This document shows, piece after piece, positions 53,775-62,869 of a DNA stretch of 64,000 bases. The stretch is taken from NCBI GenBank assembly GCA_013347225.1, contig CP054595.1:1612001-1676000 (forward strand), written 5' to 3'. Position 1 is the stretch's first letter; the number at the start of each line of letters is the position of its first letter. Below the pieces are notes generated by a model. The model saw only the letters and a program-made list of their open reading frames with translations. It made no database searches and was not told the origin of the DNA. The translations under genes and the position numbers were made by a program. The DNA comes from Candidatus Accumulibacter similis (GTDB taxonomy: Bacteria; Pseudomonadota; Gammaproteobacteria; Burkholderiales; Rhodocyclaceae).

Positions 53775-55347
53775 CCGTCGCAGCCTCCTCGATCGGCAGC
53801 GTCAGCCGGAACAGGCCATGATCGGCGACTTCGGCCGCCAGGGTGCCGCCATGCGCCTCGACGATCGCCCGGCTGATCGCCAGCCCGAGCCCGAGGCCGC
53901 TTGCCTTCGATGTATGGAATGCTTCGAAGAGATGTTCCTCCATCTGTTCAGTGATCCCCGCGCCGCTGTCCTCGACCGTGATGCAGACCCGACCGGTGTC
54001 GTCCTGCCGGGCTGACACGCGCACCCGCCGTTCTGCCGGCGGTCGCTCGGCCGCTGCCTCGAGGGCGTTGGCGAGCAGGTTGCGCAGCACCACCTCGAGC
54101 TGCAGCCGATCGGCCAGCAGGGCACAGGGCGGTGCCGGCTGCAGCAGCAGTTCGATTCCCTGCTGCTGTGCCTGCGCCGAGAAGCGCGAGGCCGCCGACG
54201 AGAGCAGTTCGCGCAGCCAGATTCGCTCGAGGCGCGTCGTGCCGGTACGGAAGAAGTCGCGCAGGCGGCTGACGACGTCGGCGGCGCGCTGCGATTCGGC
54301 GACGATTCGGTCGATCACGTCGCGCAGCCGGTCGCTGCTCTCTCCTTGCGCGAGCAGTTGCTGGCAGGCGCGCGCATAGGCGAGGAGCGCCGTCAACGGC
54401 TGGTGCAGCTCATGCGACAGCGCCCCGGCCATCTCGCCGGCGGCGGCGAGCCGCAGCGTCTGCTGCAACTCGGCATTCAGCCGCTGCTTCTCGTCGACGA
54501 CGACGCCGATGAAGAAGCCCGACAACGCGAGCACCAGGACCAGCACCTCGAGTTCGATCAGGGTCAGCGGCGAGAGATTGAGCAGTTGCGTCGCGAGGAT
54601 GACGCCGACCTGGGTCAGGCCGATGGTCAGCGCGGCGCCGGCGAGGCCCTGCCGGGCGGCTGCCCAGGCGATCGGCAGGAAGAGCACCGGGAAATACTTG
54701 AACTCGGTCATCCTGCCGGCGACGAAGGTGAGCACGAGAACGCTGCCGGTCGTCAACAGGCTCAGCGATTCGCGGCCGAGCAGCAGGCGGCGCAGGCGGC
54801 TGCGGCTGCGCTCGTCGAGCAGCATGGCGAGCAGCGGCATCGAGATCAGGATGCCGACGGCGTCAGCGAGCCAGGTCGCGAGCAGCACGGTGCCGCCGGC
54901 AGTCGTCGGCAGGTGCCCGGTCAGCGCCAGCCCGGCGATCAGCACCAGGCTGTTGAAAAGCGTCCCGACGACGATGATCGTCACCCACTCGATCAGGCCG
55001 CGCCGGTCGATGAACATCCCCTTGCGGCCGATGCGGCGGCGCAGGGTTTCCGCGATCAGCCAGTAACCGGCCGTGAGTTGCAGCGCCAGCGCGCCGGACA
55101 GTGACCACGGCAGCGGCACCCCGCGGACCCACGCGTCGGCAGCGAAGATCGCCAGTGCCAGCAGCGGCGCGGCGCGGCCGCCGTGGCGGACGAGGAAGAG
55201 CAGGCCGAGCGCCGGTGCCGGGCTCCAGGGCGTGACGTCGAAACCGTGCAGGCGATGGATGTGGCTGGCCCAGTCGAGCGTCAGATAGCCGCCGACGAGC
55301 AGCAGTGCGTCTCGCCAGGCGAGTCGCCGGGTCGCCGATTTCGGCAT
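53764..55347 (-). CDS. MASE1-type membrane sensor histidine kinase
   Basis: 527 residues: eight or so N-terminal hydrophobic helices (about 10-285) resembling the MASE1 sensor module, followed by HisKA with GALSHELHQPLTALLAYA (His312) and HATPase_c with NLLANALEAA, DSGAGI and SGLGLGLAISRAIV. The kinase core is of the FixL/DctB class. Paired with the overlapping FixJ-type regulator. The frame continues upstream beyond ATG 55347, but without protein-like character. Confidence 0.9.
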   Translation of the reverse strand: MPKSATRRLAWRDALLLVGGYLTLDWASHIHRLHGFDVTPWSPAPALGLLFLVRHGGRAAPLLALAIFAADAWVRGVPLPWSLSGALALQLTAGYWLIAETLRRRIGRKGMFIDRRGLIEWVTIIVVGTLFNSLVLIAGLALTGHLPTTAGGTVLLATWLADAVGILISMPLLAMLLDERSRSRLRRLLLGRESLSLLTTGSVLVLTFVAGRMTEFKYFPVLFLPIAWAAARQGLAGAALTIGLTQVGVILATQLLNLSPLTLIELEVLVLVLALSGFFIGVVVDEKQRLNAELQQTLRLAAAGEMAGALSHELHQPLTALLAYARACQQLLAQGESSDRLRDVIDRIVAESQRAADVVSRLRDFFRTGTTRLERIWLRELLSSAASRFSAQAQQQGIELLLQPAPPCALLADRLQLEVVLRNLLANALEAAAERPPAERRVRVSARQDDTGRVCITVEDSGAGITEQMEEHLFEAFHTSKASGLGLGLAISRAIVEAHGGTLAAEVADHGLFRLTLPIEEAATDAA

Positions 55348-55418
55348 GATGGGCCGTCGCAGGTTGATCGTGTTCCCATTCTGCAGCCGCTGCCGCAGTT
55401 TGGGAATAGGGAAGAACG

Positions 55419-55437
55419 CGTAAGGGTTTCCCTTACG
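55419..55437. promoter_or_regulatory. Inverted repeat upstream of the kinase-regulator pair
   Basis: CGTAAGGGTTTCCCTTACG is a perfect inverted repeat with a TTT centre, 72 nt upstream of the kinase start and between it and pstS. NarL/FixJ-type regulators bind such short inverted repeats, so autoregulation, or action on pstS, is plausible but unproven. Confidence 0.6.
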
Positions 55438-55615
55438 TGTGCCCGGAAAGCTTGCTGCACGGGCAGTCGACGCCCGCCACCTGGCTCGCCACGCTGGCAG
55501 CATCACTTACGTTGCCGCCCGAATTTTCAGCCGTGCAGAAGCCTGCGATGATCGGTCGTCCTGTCATCGGCAGGCGACGAATCCAGCAATCCAACGATAC
55601 CCGGAGATAAGACAG

Positions 55616-56491
55616 ATGAACTCTCGCTCGATGTGGTGCCAGCTTGCCGTCCTGACGCTTGGCGTGACGGCCGCCGCCGGCGCATCCGCCCGGACCGAAA
55701 TCCAGAACAAGGGCTCGGACACCCTGGTCAATGCAGCACAATCGCTCGCCGAGCAATACGGCAAGGTCAATCCCAAGGTGGCGGTGGCGGTCTCCGGCGG
55801 CGGTTCGGGTACCGGCATCGCGGCGATGATCAACGGCACCGTCGACATCGCCAACTCCAGCCGCAAGATGTCGGAGAAGGAGATCAAGGAGGCGCAGGCC
55901 AAGGGCCGGCAGCCGGTCGAGCACATCATCGGTTACGACGCTCTCGCCATCTTCGTGCACAAGAATTTCCCGGGCGACACGATCACCGTCACCGACCTGG
56001 CGAAGATCTACGGGCGTGACGGCGGTGCGACCAGGTGGAGCGACCTCGGCATCACCATTCCCGGCTGCAAGGGCGACATCGTCGTCGTCAGCCGGCAGAA
56101 CAATTCGGGTACCTATGCCTATTTCAAGGAGGCGGTCCTCGGCGAGAAGGGCAAGTTCCGCCAGGGCACACTCGACATGCACGGCTCCAAGGACGTTGCC
56201 GACCTGGTCGAGAAGACGCCGTGCGCGATCGGCTACAGCGGGCTCGCCTACGTCACCGACCACATGAAGGCGCTCTGCGTCGCGCCGGCGGCCGGCAAGC
56301 CCTGCGTCAAGCCGACCGAACAGACGGCTTTCGACGGCACCTATCCGATCGCCAGGCCGCTGTTCATGTATACGAACGGCGAGCCGACCGGCGAGACGAA
56401 GAAGTATCTGGAGTGGATCAAGAGCGACACCGGCCAGTGCATCATCGAGAAGGAAGGCTACGCGCCGATGAAGAAGGTGAAGTGCAAGTAG
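55616..56491 (+). CDS. pstS: Phosphate ABC transporter substrate-binding protein PstS
   Basis: 291-residue periplasmic phosphate-binding protein. Signal peptide about 1-25; NKGSDTLVNAAQSLAEQY and VSGGGSGTGIAAMINGTVDI give the phosphate-contacting Ser/Gly loops; RQNNSGTYAYFKEAVL supplies another anion loop. GGAG lies 9 nt before the ATG. It begins the pst cluster. One CTGTCAT half site at 55561-55567 resembles a Pho-box half but is not repeated. Confidence 0.95.
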   Translation: MNSRSMWCQLAVLTLGVTAAAGASARTEIQNKGSDTLVNAAQSLAEQYGKVNPKVAVAVSGGGSGTGIAAMINGTVDIANSSRKMSEKEIKEAQAKGRQPVEHIIGYDALAIFVHKNFPGDTITVTDLAKIYGRDGGATRWSDLGITIPGCKGDIVVVSRQNNSGTYAYFKEAVLGEKGKFRQGTLDMHGSKDVADLVEKTPCAIGYSGLAYVTDHMKALCVAPAAGKPCVKPTEQTAFDGTYPIARPLFMYTNGEPTGETKKYLEWIKSDTGQCIIEKEGYAPMKKVKCK

Positions 56492-56572
56492 ATCCGTTTG
56501 CGGCGGGGTACCGACGCCGTCGGCGCCACGCCGCCAGAGCCCGTGTTCCCGCGCCTGAGGAAGAAGACCGCG

Positions 56573-57634
56573 ATGAGTCACTATGAAGAACGTCTCGAGA
56601 GAGACCTGTCCCAGATCAAGAAACAGTTGGCCCTGCTCGCCGGCCTCGTCGAGAAGGCTCTTGGCGACGCCGTCCATGCGCTGCTGGCCGACGACGACCG
56701 GCTTGCCTACGCGACGGTGCTGGCGGACAACCGGATCAATGCCGTCAGCAACGAACTCGATCGCATGCGCATGGCCTTCATCGGCGTGCACCTGCCGACC
56801 GGCAGTCACCTGCGCCTGATGGGGGCCGTCGTGCATGCGAATGTCGCTCTCGAGCGCATCGGCGACTACGCCGTCACCATCTGCCGCGAGGCGGTTCGTC
56901 TCGCCCGCCCGCAGGGGCTGATGGCGCGCGAGATCGAACTGATGGCGGGCGAAGCGCGGCAGATGCTCAAGCAGGCCGTCGATGCCTTCCTCGAAAGCGA
57001 TGCCGGGAAGGCGAAGGCGACGATGGTCATCGCCGACCAGGTCGAGCGGACCTTCGACATGGCTTTCAGCGACCTGGTCGGAGAAGGCGATCATTTGAAC
57101 GTCCAGGAGCTCTTCGCGTACCTGACGGTGTTCAACTCGCTCGAGAGGGTTTCCGACCAGGCGAAGAACATCTGCGAAGACACGGTCTTCGCGGTCACCG
57201 GCCAGGCCAAGGGACCGAAGTTCTTCCGCATTCTCTTCCTCGACGAGGACAACAGCCTGCTCGGCCCGATTGCCGAGGCGATCGCGCGCAAGAACTTTCC
57301 CGATGTTGGCGAGTTCCACAGTCGCGGCCGCAGCGCCGGCACCCTTGATACAGCCTCGGCCGCCCTGCTGCAGGAGCTGGGAATCGACCTCGGCAGCCAT
57401 CAGCCACAGGCGATGCCGGCACATCATCAGGAGCTCGCCACATACCAGATCATCGTCAGCCTGCAGGGACCGGTCCGGTCCTATGTCGAGCAGATTCCGT
57501 TCCATACGGTGGCGCTCGAGTGGGAAGTCGGCCGACCAGATGGCGCGCAGCCTGATCTGCGGACGCTCGGCCGCGAGATCGCCATGCGCGTGAGCAATCT
57601 GATGAGCGTCCTGCGCGGCGAGGAGGGCAGCTGA
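56573..57634 (+). CDS. phoU: PhoU fused to inactive low-molecular-weight phosphatase-like domain
   Basis: 353 residues. Residues 1-212 are PhoU, two three-helix repeats with the metal-binding patterns ERIGDYAVTICRE and ERVSDQAKNICED, which dampens Pho signalling and Pst transport. Residues 217-353 follow the low-molecular-weight tyrosine phosphatase/arsenate reductase fold, but the catalytic CxxNxCRS loop reads LDEDNSLLGP: Cys is Asp224, Arg is Leu230, Ser is Gly231. The domain should therefore not be catalytic and may bind a ligand instead. It sits between pstS and pstC, sharing one base with the pstC start. Confidence 0.92.
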   Translation: MSHYEERLERDLSQIKKQLALLAGLVEKALGDAVHALLADDDRLAYATVLADNRINAVSNELDRMRMAFIGVHLPTGSHLRLMGAVVHANVALERIGDYAVTICREAVRLARPQGLMAREIELMAGEARQMLKQAVDAFLESDAGKAKATMVIADQVERTFDMAFSDLVGEGDHLNVQELFAYLTVFNSLERVSDQAKNICEDTVFAVTGQAKGPKFFRILFLDEDNSLLGPIAEAIARKNFPDVGEFHSRGRSAGTLDTASAALLQELGIDLGSHQPQAMPAHHQELATYQIIVSLQGPVRSYVEQIPFHTVALEWEVGRPDGAQPDLRTLGREIAMRVSNLMSVLRGEEGS

Positions 57635-58584
57635 TGGGCACCGGTACGCAGGCGCTGAGCAACCGCGCCACCAACGCACGCGTGGCCGAGAACTTCGACC
57701 GCCGCAACACCGACTGGTACGTCGACAAGCTGATCGCCGGCGTCGTCTTCGTCTGCGGCATCTCGGCCATCCTCTTCGTGCTCGGCATCTTCTTCTTCGT
57801 CACCAAGGAGGGAATCGGCTTCGTTTTCGAGAAGATGGATTTTCGCGAGTTCCTGCTCACACCGTACTGGTCGCCGAGCGATGCCGAGGACCCGGAGTAC
57901 GGCATTCTCGCGCTGATGGCCGGAACGGCCAGCGTTACCGGGCTGGCGATGCTGGTCGCGGTGCCGTTCTCGCTCGGTGCGGCGATCTACATCGCCGAGT
58001 TTGCCACCGGCAAGACGCGCGAGGCCCTGAAGGTGCTGGTCGAACTGCTGGCCGCGATTCCGTCGGTGGTCTGGGGATTCATCGGCCTGGTGATCATGAA
58101 TCCGCTGCTGATCAAGTGGTTCGACATTCCGGTCGGCCTCTGCGTCCTCAACGCCGGCATCATCCTCGGCCTGATGGCGGCGCCGATCATGACCTCGATC
58201 GCCGAGGATGCCCTGAAGGCCGTTCCCGACCGCTACCGCGAGGCAGCCGAGGCGATGGGCGCGACACGCTGGCAGGTGATCTACAAGGTGGTGCTGCCGG
58301 CAGCGAAGAACGGCCTCCTCGGTGGCGTCCTGCTCGGCGTCGGCCGCGGCTTCGGCGAGACGATGGCGGTGCTGATGGCCACCGGCCATGCGGTGAACAT
58401 ACCCGACAGCATCTTCGACTCGGTGCGCGCGCTGACGGCGACGATCGCCGCCGAACTCGGCGAAGCGGTCGTCGGCGGCGAGCACTACCAGGTGCTGTTC
58501 ACCATCGGCATCTTCCTCTTCCTCGTCACCTTCATCATCAACCTCTGCGCCGATCTGATCGTGCGCGGCATACGCAAGGGCTGA
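57634..58584 (+). CDS. pstC: Phosphate ABC transporter permease PstC
   Basis: 316-residue permease with six membrane helices and an N-terminal cytoplasmic extension of 30 residues. ELLAAIPSVVWGFIGL and the EAA loop EAAEAMGATRWQVIYKVVLP with FGETMAVLMATGH are PstC-specific. The start overlaps the phoU stop by one base (TGATG), and pstA follows after 3 nt. Confidence 0.95.
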   Translation: MGTGTQALSNRATNARVAENFDRRNTDWYVDKLIAGVVFVCGISAILFVLGIFFFVTKEGIGFVFEKMDFREFLLTPYWSPSDAEDPEYGILALMAGTASVTGLAMLVAVPFSLGAAIYIAEFATGKTREALKVLVELLAAIPSVVWGFIGLVIMNPLLIKWFDIPVGLCVLNAGIILGLMAAPIMTSIAEDALKAVPDRYREAAEAMGATRWQVIYKVVLPAAKNGLLGGVLLGVGRGFGETMAVLMATGHAVNIPDSIFDSVRALTATIAAELGEAVVGGEHYQVLFTIGIFLFLVTFIINLCADLIVRGIRKG

Positions 58585-58587
58585 GCC

Positions 58588-59478
58588 ATGACCACTGCCA
58601 ATCCCGCGCTGTTTCAGGCCAGCGACCTGAACCGGCACAACGCGCGCGTACAGCGACGCTACCGCCTGCTCTTCGGGCTCATGACCCTGCTCCTGATCAC
58701 GCCGGTGCTGCTGATCCTCGGCACGCTGGTGGCGAAGGGCGGCGGGGCGATCTCGTGGGAGTTCCTGTTCACCGCGCCGACCGACGGCATGCGCAGCGGC
58801 GGCGTCTTTCCGGCGTTGCTCGGTACCGTCTGGCTGGTGACCGTCGCCCTGCTGCTGTCGGTGCCGATCGGCATCTTCGCCGCCATCTACCTCAGCGAGT
58901 ACGCCGGCGACAACTGGTTCACCCGCATCATCAACCTGGCGATCATCAATCTCGCCGGCGTGCCGTCGATCGTCCATGCGCTGTTCGGGCTTGGCGCCTT
59001 CGTCCTCTTCTTCAAGTTCGGCACCAGCATCCTCGCCGCCAGCCTGACGCTGGCGGTGATGACCATGCCGGTGGTCATCGTCGCCACGCGCGAGTCGCTG
59101 CAGGCGGTGCCGCAGGCCTTCCGCGAGGCGTGCTGGAACATGGGTGCGACGCGCTGGCAGACGATCCGCCGCGTCGTCCTGCCGAACTCGATCACCGGCA
59201 TCCTCACCGGCGTCATCCTCGAAGTCTCGCGCACCGCCGGCGAGACGGCGCCGATCATGTTCACCGGCGCCGTATTCTTCACGCCATTCCTGCCGCAGAG
59301 TGTCTTCGACCAGACAATGGCGCTGTCGCTGCACCTCTTCGTCACCGCGACGCAGGTGCCGGGCATCGAGGAGCAGGTTCCCTTCGGCGTCGCGCTGGTT
59401 CTGATCGGTCTGGTACTGACGATGAACAGCGTCTCGATCGCCTTTCGCATGTGGCTCAGGGGGAAGAAGAAATGGTAG
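58588..59478 (+). CDS. pstA: Phosphate ABC transporter permease PstA
   Basis: 296-residue partner permease with six helices. INLAGVPSIVHALFGLGAFV, the EAA loop REACWNMGATRWQTIRRVVLP and RTAGETAPIMFTGA are PstA signatures. Its 3' end overlaps pstB1 by 7 nt. Confidence 0.95.
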   Translation: MTTANPALFQASDLNRHNARVQRRYRLLFGLMTLLLITPVLLILGTLVAKGGGAISWEFLFTAPTDGMRSGGVFPALLGTVWLVTVALLLSVPIGIFAAIYLSEYAGDNWFTRIINLAIINLAGVPSIVHALFGLGAFVLFFKFGTSILAASLTLAVMTMPVVIVATRESLQAVPQAFREACWNMGATRWQTIRRVVLPNSITGILTGVILEVSRTAGETAPIMFTGAVFFTPFLPQSVFDQTMALSLHLFVTATQVPGIEEQVPFGVALVLIGLVLTMNSVSIAFRMWLRGKKKW

Positions 59479-60287
59479 ATGTCGCAGCCCCGGCGCCGGT
59501 CACCGGTGCCAGCCAGCGGGCGGTCGCCGCCTTTCCGAACAAGCTCGAGGTGCGCAATCTGACGATCCGCTACGGCAGCGCGGTGGCGCTGCGCGACGTC
59601 AGCCTGTCGATCCGCGAGCACGAGATCTTCGGCATCATCGGCCCGGCGAACGCCGGCAAGACGTCGTTCCTGAAGGCGATCAACCGCATGGACGTGTTTA
59701 CCAGCGGCATGCGGGTGGACGGCGAGATCCACTTCGCCGGCCGCGACACACGCCGGCTGAACAACGTCTATGCCCTGCGCAGCCGCATCGGCGTCGTCTT
59801 TCCGCTGCCGGTGGGACTGCCGATGACGGTCTACGACAACGTCGCGCTGTCGCCGCGCCTGCGTGGCGTCACGGAGAAGGCCGAACTCGACGTCATCGTC
59901 CAGCGCTGCCTGACCCGCGCCGCGCTCTGGGACGAAGTCAAGGACCGCCTGGACGCGCTCGGCAGCCTGCTCTCCGGCGGCCAGCAGCAGCGCCTGACGA
60001 TCGCCCGTGCGCTGTCGCAGGAACCGGACCTGCTGATGCTCGACGAGTTCTCGATCGCCGTCGACCCGGTGACGACGATGCGCATCGAGGACGTGCTGAA
60101 GGAGTTGCGCCAGGAAGTGACGATCATCCTCGTCACCAATCTCGTGCAGCAGGCACGGCGTCTCGCCGACCGCACGGCCTTCTTCCTCGGCGGCGAGTGC
60201 GTCGAGATCGGCGTCACCGAGGACCTGTTCACCGGCGAGGTGAAGGATCAGCGAACGCGCGACTACGTCGAGGGCCGCTTCGGCTAG
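59472..60287 (+). CDS. PstB-like ATPase 1, H-loop histidine replaced
   Basis: 271-residue ATP-binding subunit. Walker A GPANAGKTS (Gly57-Thr64), signature LLSGGQQQR (Ser168-Gly170) and Walker B LLMLDEF (Asp191, Glu192) are present, but the residue after Glu is Phe where Pro is usual, the D-loop is SIAVDP, and the H-loop reads LVTNLVQQA with Asn223 in place of the catalytic switch His. By itself it would be a poor ATPase. A second PstB with the opposite defect follows, so the two probably form a heterodimer on PstC-PstA. Confidence 0.88.
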   Translation: MVDVAAPAPVTGASQRAVAAFPNKLEVRNLTIRYGSAVALRDVSLSIREHEIFGIIGPANAGKTSFLKAINRMDVFTSGMRVDGEIHFAGRDTRRLNNVYALRSRIGVVFPLPVGLPMTVYDNVALSPRLRGVTEKAELDVIVQRCLTRAALWDEVKDRLDALGSLLSGGQQQRLTIARALSQEPDLLMLDEFSIAVDPVTTMRIEDVLKELRQEVTIILVTNLVQQARRLADRTAFFLGGECVEIGVTEDLFTGEVKDQRTRDYVEGRFG

Positions 60288-60376
60288 CCACCAGGCGCCG
60301 GCCCGCCGCGGCGGCGCGGCGAGCGATCGCCGGTGACGCCGGTGCCGCCCCATCACGGACACGGATACGACCTACG

Positions 60377-61183
60377 ATGAACAACGAACAGACCGCTGCA
60401 CTGATGCAGCCAATTCCCAGCCATGCCATCGCCAGCGAGAAGCTCAACCTCTGGTACGGCACCTTCCAGGCGCTCTACGACGTCGACCTGCGCATCCGCG
60501 AAGGACTGATCACCTCGATGATCGGTCCCTCGGGCTGTGGCAAGAGCACTTTCCTGCGCAGCGTCAACCGCATCAACGAGCGTCTCGGTTACGTGCGCAT
60601 CGAAGGCAGCGTGCACGTCATGAACGAGAACATCTACGACCCGCATGTCGAACTGGTGCAGGTGCGCAAGCAGGTCGGAATGGTCTTCCAGCGTCCGAAT
60701 CCTCTGCCGATCTCGATCCGCGACAACATCCTCTTCAGCCACCGCCTGCACGCCAGGGGGGGCGGCGAGGTGGCGCAGGGAACGCCGGACGAAATCGTCG
60801 AGCAGTCGTTGCGGCAGGTCCTGCTCTGGGACCAGGTGAAGGACCGCCTGCGGCGCAAGGCGACCGATCTGTCGCTCGAGGAACAGCAGAAGCTGTGCAT
60901 CGCCCGCCTGCTGCCGGTCAAGCCGAAGGTCCTGTTGATGGACGAACCCTGCTCGGCGCTCGACCCCAAAGGAACCGCAGCGGTCGAGGAACTGCTCTGG
61001 GAACTGCGCGGGCAGTACACCATCCTGATCGTCACCCACAACATGGCGCAGGCGCGGCGCGCCAGTGAGGAGTGCATCTTCATGCTGATGGGCAGGGTCG
61101 TCGAGCATGGACGAACCGACGAGATGTTCGTCACCCCGGCGCACCCGGAGACGGCCGACTACATCGAAGGACGTTACGGCTGA
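60377..61183 (+). CDS. PstB-like ATPase 2, signature motif degenerate
   Basis: 268-residue ATP-binding subunit. Walker A GPSGCGKST (from Gly50), Q-loop VFQRPNPLPISI, Walker B VLLMDEP (Asp189, Glu190) and H-loop VTHNMAQA (His221) are intact, but the ABC signature reads LSLEEQQ (Ser166 to Glu169) where LSGGQQQ is expected, so both signature glycines are lost. PEXP-type QRPNPLPISI and the C-terminal DYIEGRYG are typical of PstB. Separated from pstB1 by 89 bp. Confidence 0.88.
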   Translation: MNNEQTAALMQPIPSHAIASEKLNLWYGTFQALYDVDLRIREGLITSMIGPSGCGKSTFLRSVNRINERLGYVRIEGSVHVMNENIYDPHVELVQVRKQVGMVFQRPNPLPISIRDNILFSHRLHARGGGEVAQGTPDEIVEQSLRQVLLWDQVKDRLRRKATDLSLEEQQKLCIARLLPVKPKVLLMDEPCSALDPKGTAAVEELLWELRGQYTILIVTHNMAQARRASEECIFMLMGRVVEHGRTDEMFVTPAHPETADYIEGRYG

Positions 61184-61405
61184 GCGGCGGCGCCGGTCGG
61201 TCATCGCCGCTGGCGAGGAGCCTGTCCGGCCGGTGCGGGAAATCCGCGCCGGCGCGTCACTTGCGGGACGGGTGACGCGACCCGGCGCGGCGACGATTCA
61301 GCCCGGGAGCCCGGCGCGACTTGGGTATACTGACGCCCTCGTCGCACCCGTCACCCGGGCATGACGCTTCCGTTACCGCCATCGCCACCGTCACAGGAAA
61401 GAAAA

Positions 61406-62209
61406 ATGAAGAAAGGAACCGCAGTTCTGTCGATCGTCCTCCTGTCCACCGCGCTGCTCGCGGCCTGCGGCAGGAAGGAGGATGCTGCCGCGAAGCCGGC
61501 TGCAGCACCGGCGCCGGCCGTCGCCATCGTCGTCGGACTGGACGACAACTTCCCGCCGATGGGCTTTCGCGACGAACAGAACACCCTCGTCGGCTTCGAC
61601 ATCGATCTCGCCCGGGAAGCCGCCAGGCGGCTCGGCGCCGAGGTCCGCTTCAAGCCGATCGACTGGAATGCCAAGGAAGCCGAACTGAACGGCAAGCGGG
61701 TTGACGTGTTGTGGAACGGCCTGACGATCACCGAGGCGCGCAAGGAGAAGATCCTGTTCACCACGCCCTATCTGGAGAACCGCCAGATCATCGTCGTCCC
61801 GGAAGCGTCGCCACTCAGGACCAAGGCTGACCTTGCCGGCAAGGTTGTCGGCGTGCAGGAGGGCAGCAGCGCGATCGAGGCCATCGAGCGCGACGCGGCC
61901 ACCGCGAAGTCACTCAAGGAACTGAAGAAGTTCGGCGACAACGTCACCGCGCTGATGGATGTGCGCGCCGGCCGGCTCGACGCGCTGGTCGTCGACGAGG
62001 TCGTCGGCCGCTACTACACCGCCAGGAAGCCGGGGGAGTACCGCGTCCTCGACGAAAACTTCGGCACCGAGGACTACGGTGTCGGTACGCGCAAGGACGA
62101 CGTCGAACTGATGGCGCGTCTGCAGAAGGCGCTCGACGAGATGAAGAACGACGGTTCGGCCGCTGCGATATCGACGAAATGGTTCGGCAAGGACATCATC
62201 AAGAAATAG
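61406..62209 (+). CDS. Polar amino-acid ABC transporter substrate-binding lipoprotein
   Basis: 267 residues. Lipoprotein signal with lipobox LLAAC (Cys20), then an Ala-rich linker and an SBP_bac_3 domain: VGLDDNFPPMGFRDEQNTLV, GFDIDLAREAARRLG and DVLWNGLTITEARKE with the conserved Arg that binds the ligand carboxylate. AGGAAAG precedes the ATG at 61406; starts further upstream lack a Shine-Dalgarno. First gene of a complete three-gene importer. Confidence 0.92.
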   Translation: MKKGTAVLSIVLLSTALLAACGRKEDAAAKPAAAPAPAVAIVVGLDDNFPPMGFRDEQNTLVGFDIDLAREAARRLGAEVRFKPIDWNAKEAELNGKRVDVLWNGLTITEARKEKILFTTPYLENRQIIVVPEASPLRTKADLAGKVVGVQEGSSAIEAIERDAATAKSLKELKKFGDNVTALMDVRAGRLDALVVDEVVGRYYTARKPGEYRVLDENFGTEDYGVGTRKDDVELMARLQKALDEMKNDGSAAAISTKWFGKDIIKK

Positions 62210-62215
62210 TCCCGG

Positions 62216-62869
62216 ATGGACTATCTGCTCCGCATCATCGGCCCCCTGCTCGAGGGCACGGGGGTTACGCTGCAGGTCTTCCTCATCAGCTTCGTCCTCT
62301 CGGTGCCGCTCGGCCTCGCCCTGGCCCTCGTCCGGGTTTCGCGCTTCGTCTTCGTCAGCGGCCTGGTCAATGGCTACATCTGGCTGATGCGCGGCACGCC
62401 GCTGATGCTGCAGATGCTGTTCATCTATTTCGCTCTGCCCTTCGTGCCCTTTGTCGGTGTCCGCCTGCCGGATTTTCCGGCCGCCATCGTCGCCTTCGTC
62501 CTCAACTACGCCGCGTACTTCGCCGAGATCTTCCGGGCCGGCATCCAGTCGATCGATCGCGGCCAGTACGAAGGTGCGCGCGTCCTCGGGCTGAGCTACG
62601 CGCAGACGATGCGACGGATCATCCTGCCGCAGGTCTTCAAGCGCATCCTGCCGCCGCTGAGCAACGAGACGATCACGCTCGTCAAGGACACGTCGCTGAT
62701 CTACGTGCTGGCGATGAATGACCTGCTGCGCGCCGCGCGCGGCATCGTCCAGCGCGATTTCACGACGATGCCCTTCGTCGTCGCGGCGGCGTTCTACCTG
62801 CTGATGACGCTGGTCCTGACGCTCGGTTTCCAGTACCTGGAAAGGAAGCACGCGGTCTACGATGGCTAG
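62216..62869 (+). CDS. Polar amino-acid ABC transporter permease (HisM/GlnP type)
   Basis: 217-residue permease with five membrane helices. GYIWLMRGTPLMLQMLFIYF and the EAA loop YEGARVLGLSYAQTMRRIILP with KDTSLIYVLAMNDLL are classic for this family. Begins 6 nt after the binding-protein stop and overlaps the ATPase gene by 8 nt. It probably works as a homodimer because no second permease is present. Confidence 0.94.
   Translation: MDYLLRIIGPLLEGTGVTLQVFLISFVLSVPLGLALALVRVSRFVFVSGLVNGYIWLMRGTPLMLQMLFIYFALPFVPFVGVRLPDFPAAIVAFVLNYAAYFAEIFRAGIQSIDRGQYEGARVLGLSYAQTMRRIILPQVFKRILPPLSNETITLVKDTSLIYVLAMNDLLRAARGIVQRDFTTMPFVVAAAFYLLMTLVLTLGFQYLERKHAVYDG

Noticed and set aside
55550..55580. Pho box upstream of pstS
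   Set aside because: Only one CTGTCAT half site is present (55561-55567); the 11-bp-spaced second copy is absent on either side.
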